Source of the DNA: JBMDXB01 sp048594975
GTDB lineage: Bacteria > Acidobacteriota > Vicinamibacteria > Vicinamibacterales > 2-12-FULL-66-21
NCBI GenBank assembly: GCA_048594975.1
Contig: JBMDXQ010000054.1
Span: 1 to 5,472 of the forward strand
Reading direction: 5' to 3'
DNA length: 5,472 nucleotides
The position numbers were made by a program, and so were the translations under genes. Of the stretch, positions 5,226-5,472 are shown one piece after another. The notes beneath the pieces are model-generated. The model was given only the letters and a program-made list of their open reading frames with translations, was not told the DNA's origin and did not search any database. Position 1 is the first letter of the stretch. Every line of letters begins with the position of its first letter.

Positions 5226-5472
5226 TCAATCCCGGGCCTGTCGTTGTGATGACGATTCCGTCGTGCCGGCAGGGGGGGCGCAGACCGCGCCTCGAAGGCA
5301 CGGCTTGCTGAGAACGGCGATGATATTGGTCCTGAATCGTTGGAAGGGCCTGGTCATGAGCGCGCGCAGCAGGAGCAGCTCGAGGACCACGAGCGGGGGA
5401 ATCATGATGAGCGTCGCGCTGGAGACGATTAGTTTCAGCTCATCGACTCGAAAACCGACGCGCATCGCGAGG
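5226..5472 (-). CDS. Possible membrane protein, C-terminal part (continues past window edge)
   Basis: A minus-strand frame is open from the right edge to TGA at 5226-5228, giving about 82 visible codons. It contains a hydrophobic segment (LIVSSATLIMIPPLVVLELL) followed by a basic stretch (RALMTRPFQRFR), the pattern of one transmembrane helix with a cytoplasmic positively charged flank. The last 30 residues are Ser/Pro/Gln/Arg-rich and not distinctive. The ATG at 5463-5465 has no visible ribosome binding site, so the true start is probably outside the window. I do not recognise a family. It has the same orientation as the beta-helix pair, 226 nt upstream, and the intervening dyad and AT-rich patch suggest separate transcription. 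A chance frame in GC-rich DNA remains possible. Confidence 0.4.
   Translation of the reverse strand, partial: LAMRVGFRVDELKLIVSSATLIMIPPLVVLELLLLRALMTRPFQRFRTNIIAVLSKPCLRGAVCAPPAGTTESSSQRQARD

Noticed and set aside
1..5472. CRISPR arrays, tRNA or rRNA genes, riboswitches, toxin-antitoxin pairs
   Set aside because: No regularly spaced repeats, no cloverleaf or rRNA-like stretches, and no adjacent small gene pair with toxin or antitoxin motifs were seen on either strand.

Overview
The window is GC-rich DNA (roughly 60% by eye) from a bacterium. High GC, secreted beta-helix proteins and a low-molecular-weight phosphatase next to a TPR protein suggest an exopolysaccharide-rich, free-living Gram-negative such as an acidobacterium or a deltaproteobacterium-like lineage. 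That placement is inference from style; there is no taxonomic marker gene here.

Layout. The left edge (3-820, plus strand) holds the last 48 codons of a TPR-like protein. It overlaps by ATGA the start of a low-molecular-weight protein tyrosine phosphatase that carries a 69-residue N-terminal extension. From 821 to 1873 there is about 1 kb with no convincing intact gene: a possible orphan coding fragment (904-1026), the 3' half of a badly frameshifted IS256/mutator-type transposase (1104-1652), and a small, possibly frameshifted ORF pair (1704-1867). From 1874 to 4999 (minus strand) lie two tandem paralogous genes of about 504 codons, each encoding a secreted protein with a signal peptide, a putative Ig/cadherin-like domain and a right-handed beta-helix of the pectate-lyase type. 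The upstream copy (3488-4999) has a clear ribosome binding site. Its upstream region contains a 25-nt dyad (5047-5071) and an AT-rich palindromic patch (5091-5102) that may hold the promoter. At the right edge a minus-strand ORF with one hydrophobic segment runs out of the window.

How it may work together. LMW-PTPs of the Wzb type commonly accompany extracellular polysaccharide assembly, where they dephosphorylate tyrosine kinases. Secreted parallel beta-helix proteins often bind, cleave or epimerise acidic polysaccharide. The window may therefore be part of a polysaccharide production/modification locus interrupted by decayed mobile DNA. The phosphatase call is strong. The beta-helix fold is likely, but its substrate and activity are unknown. 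The two transcription units converge on the mobile-element debris, so they need not share regulation.
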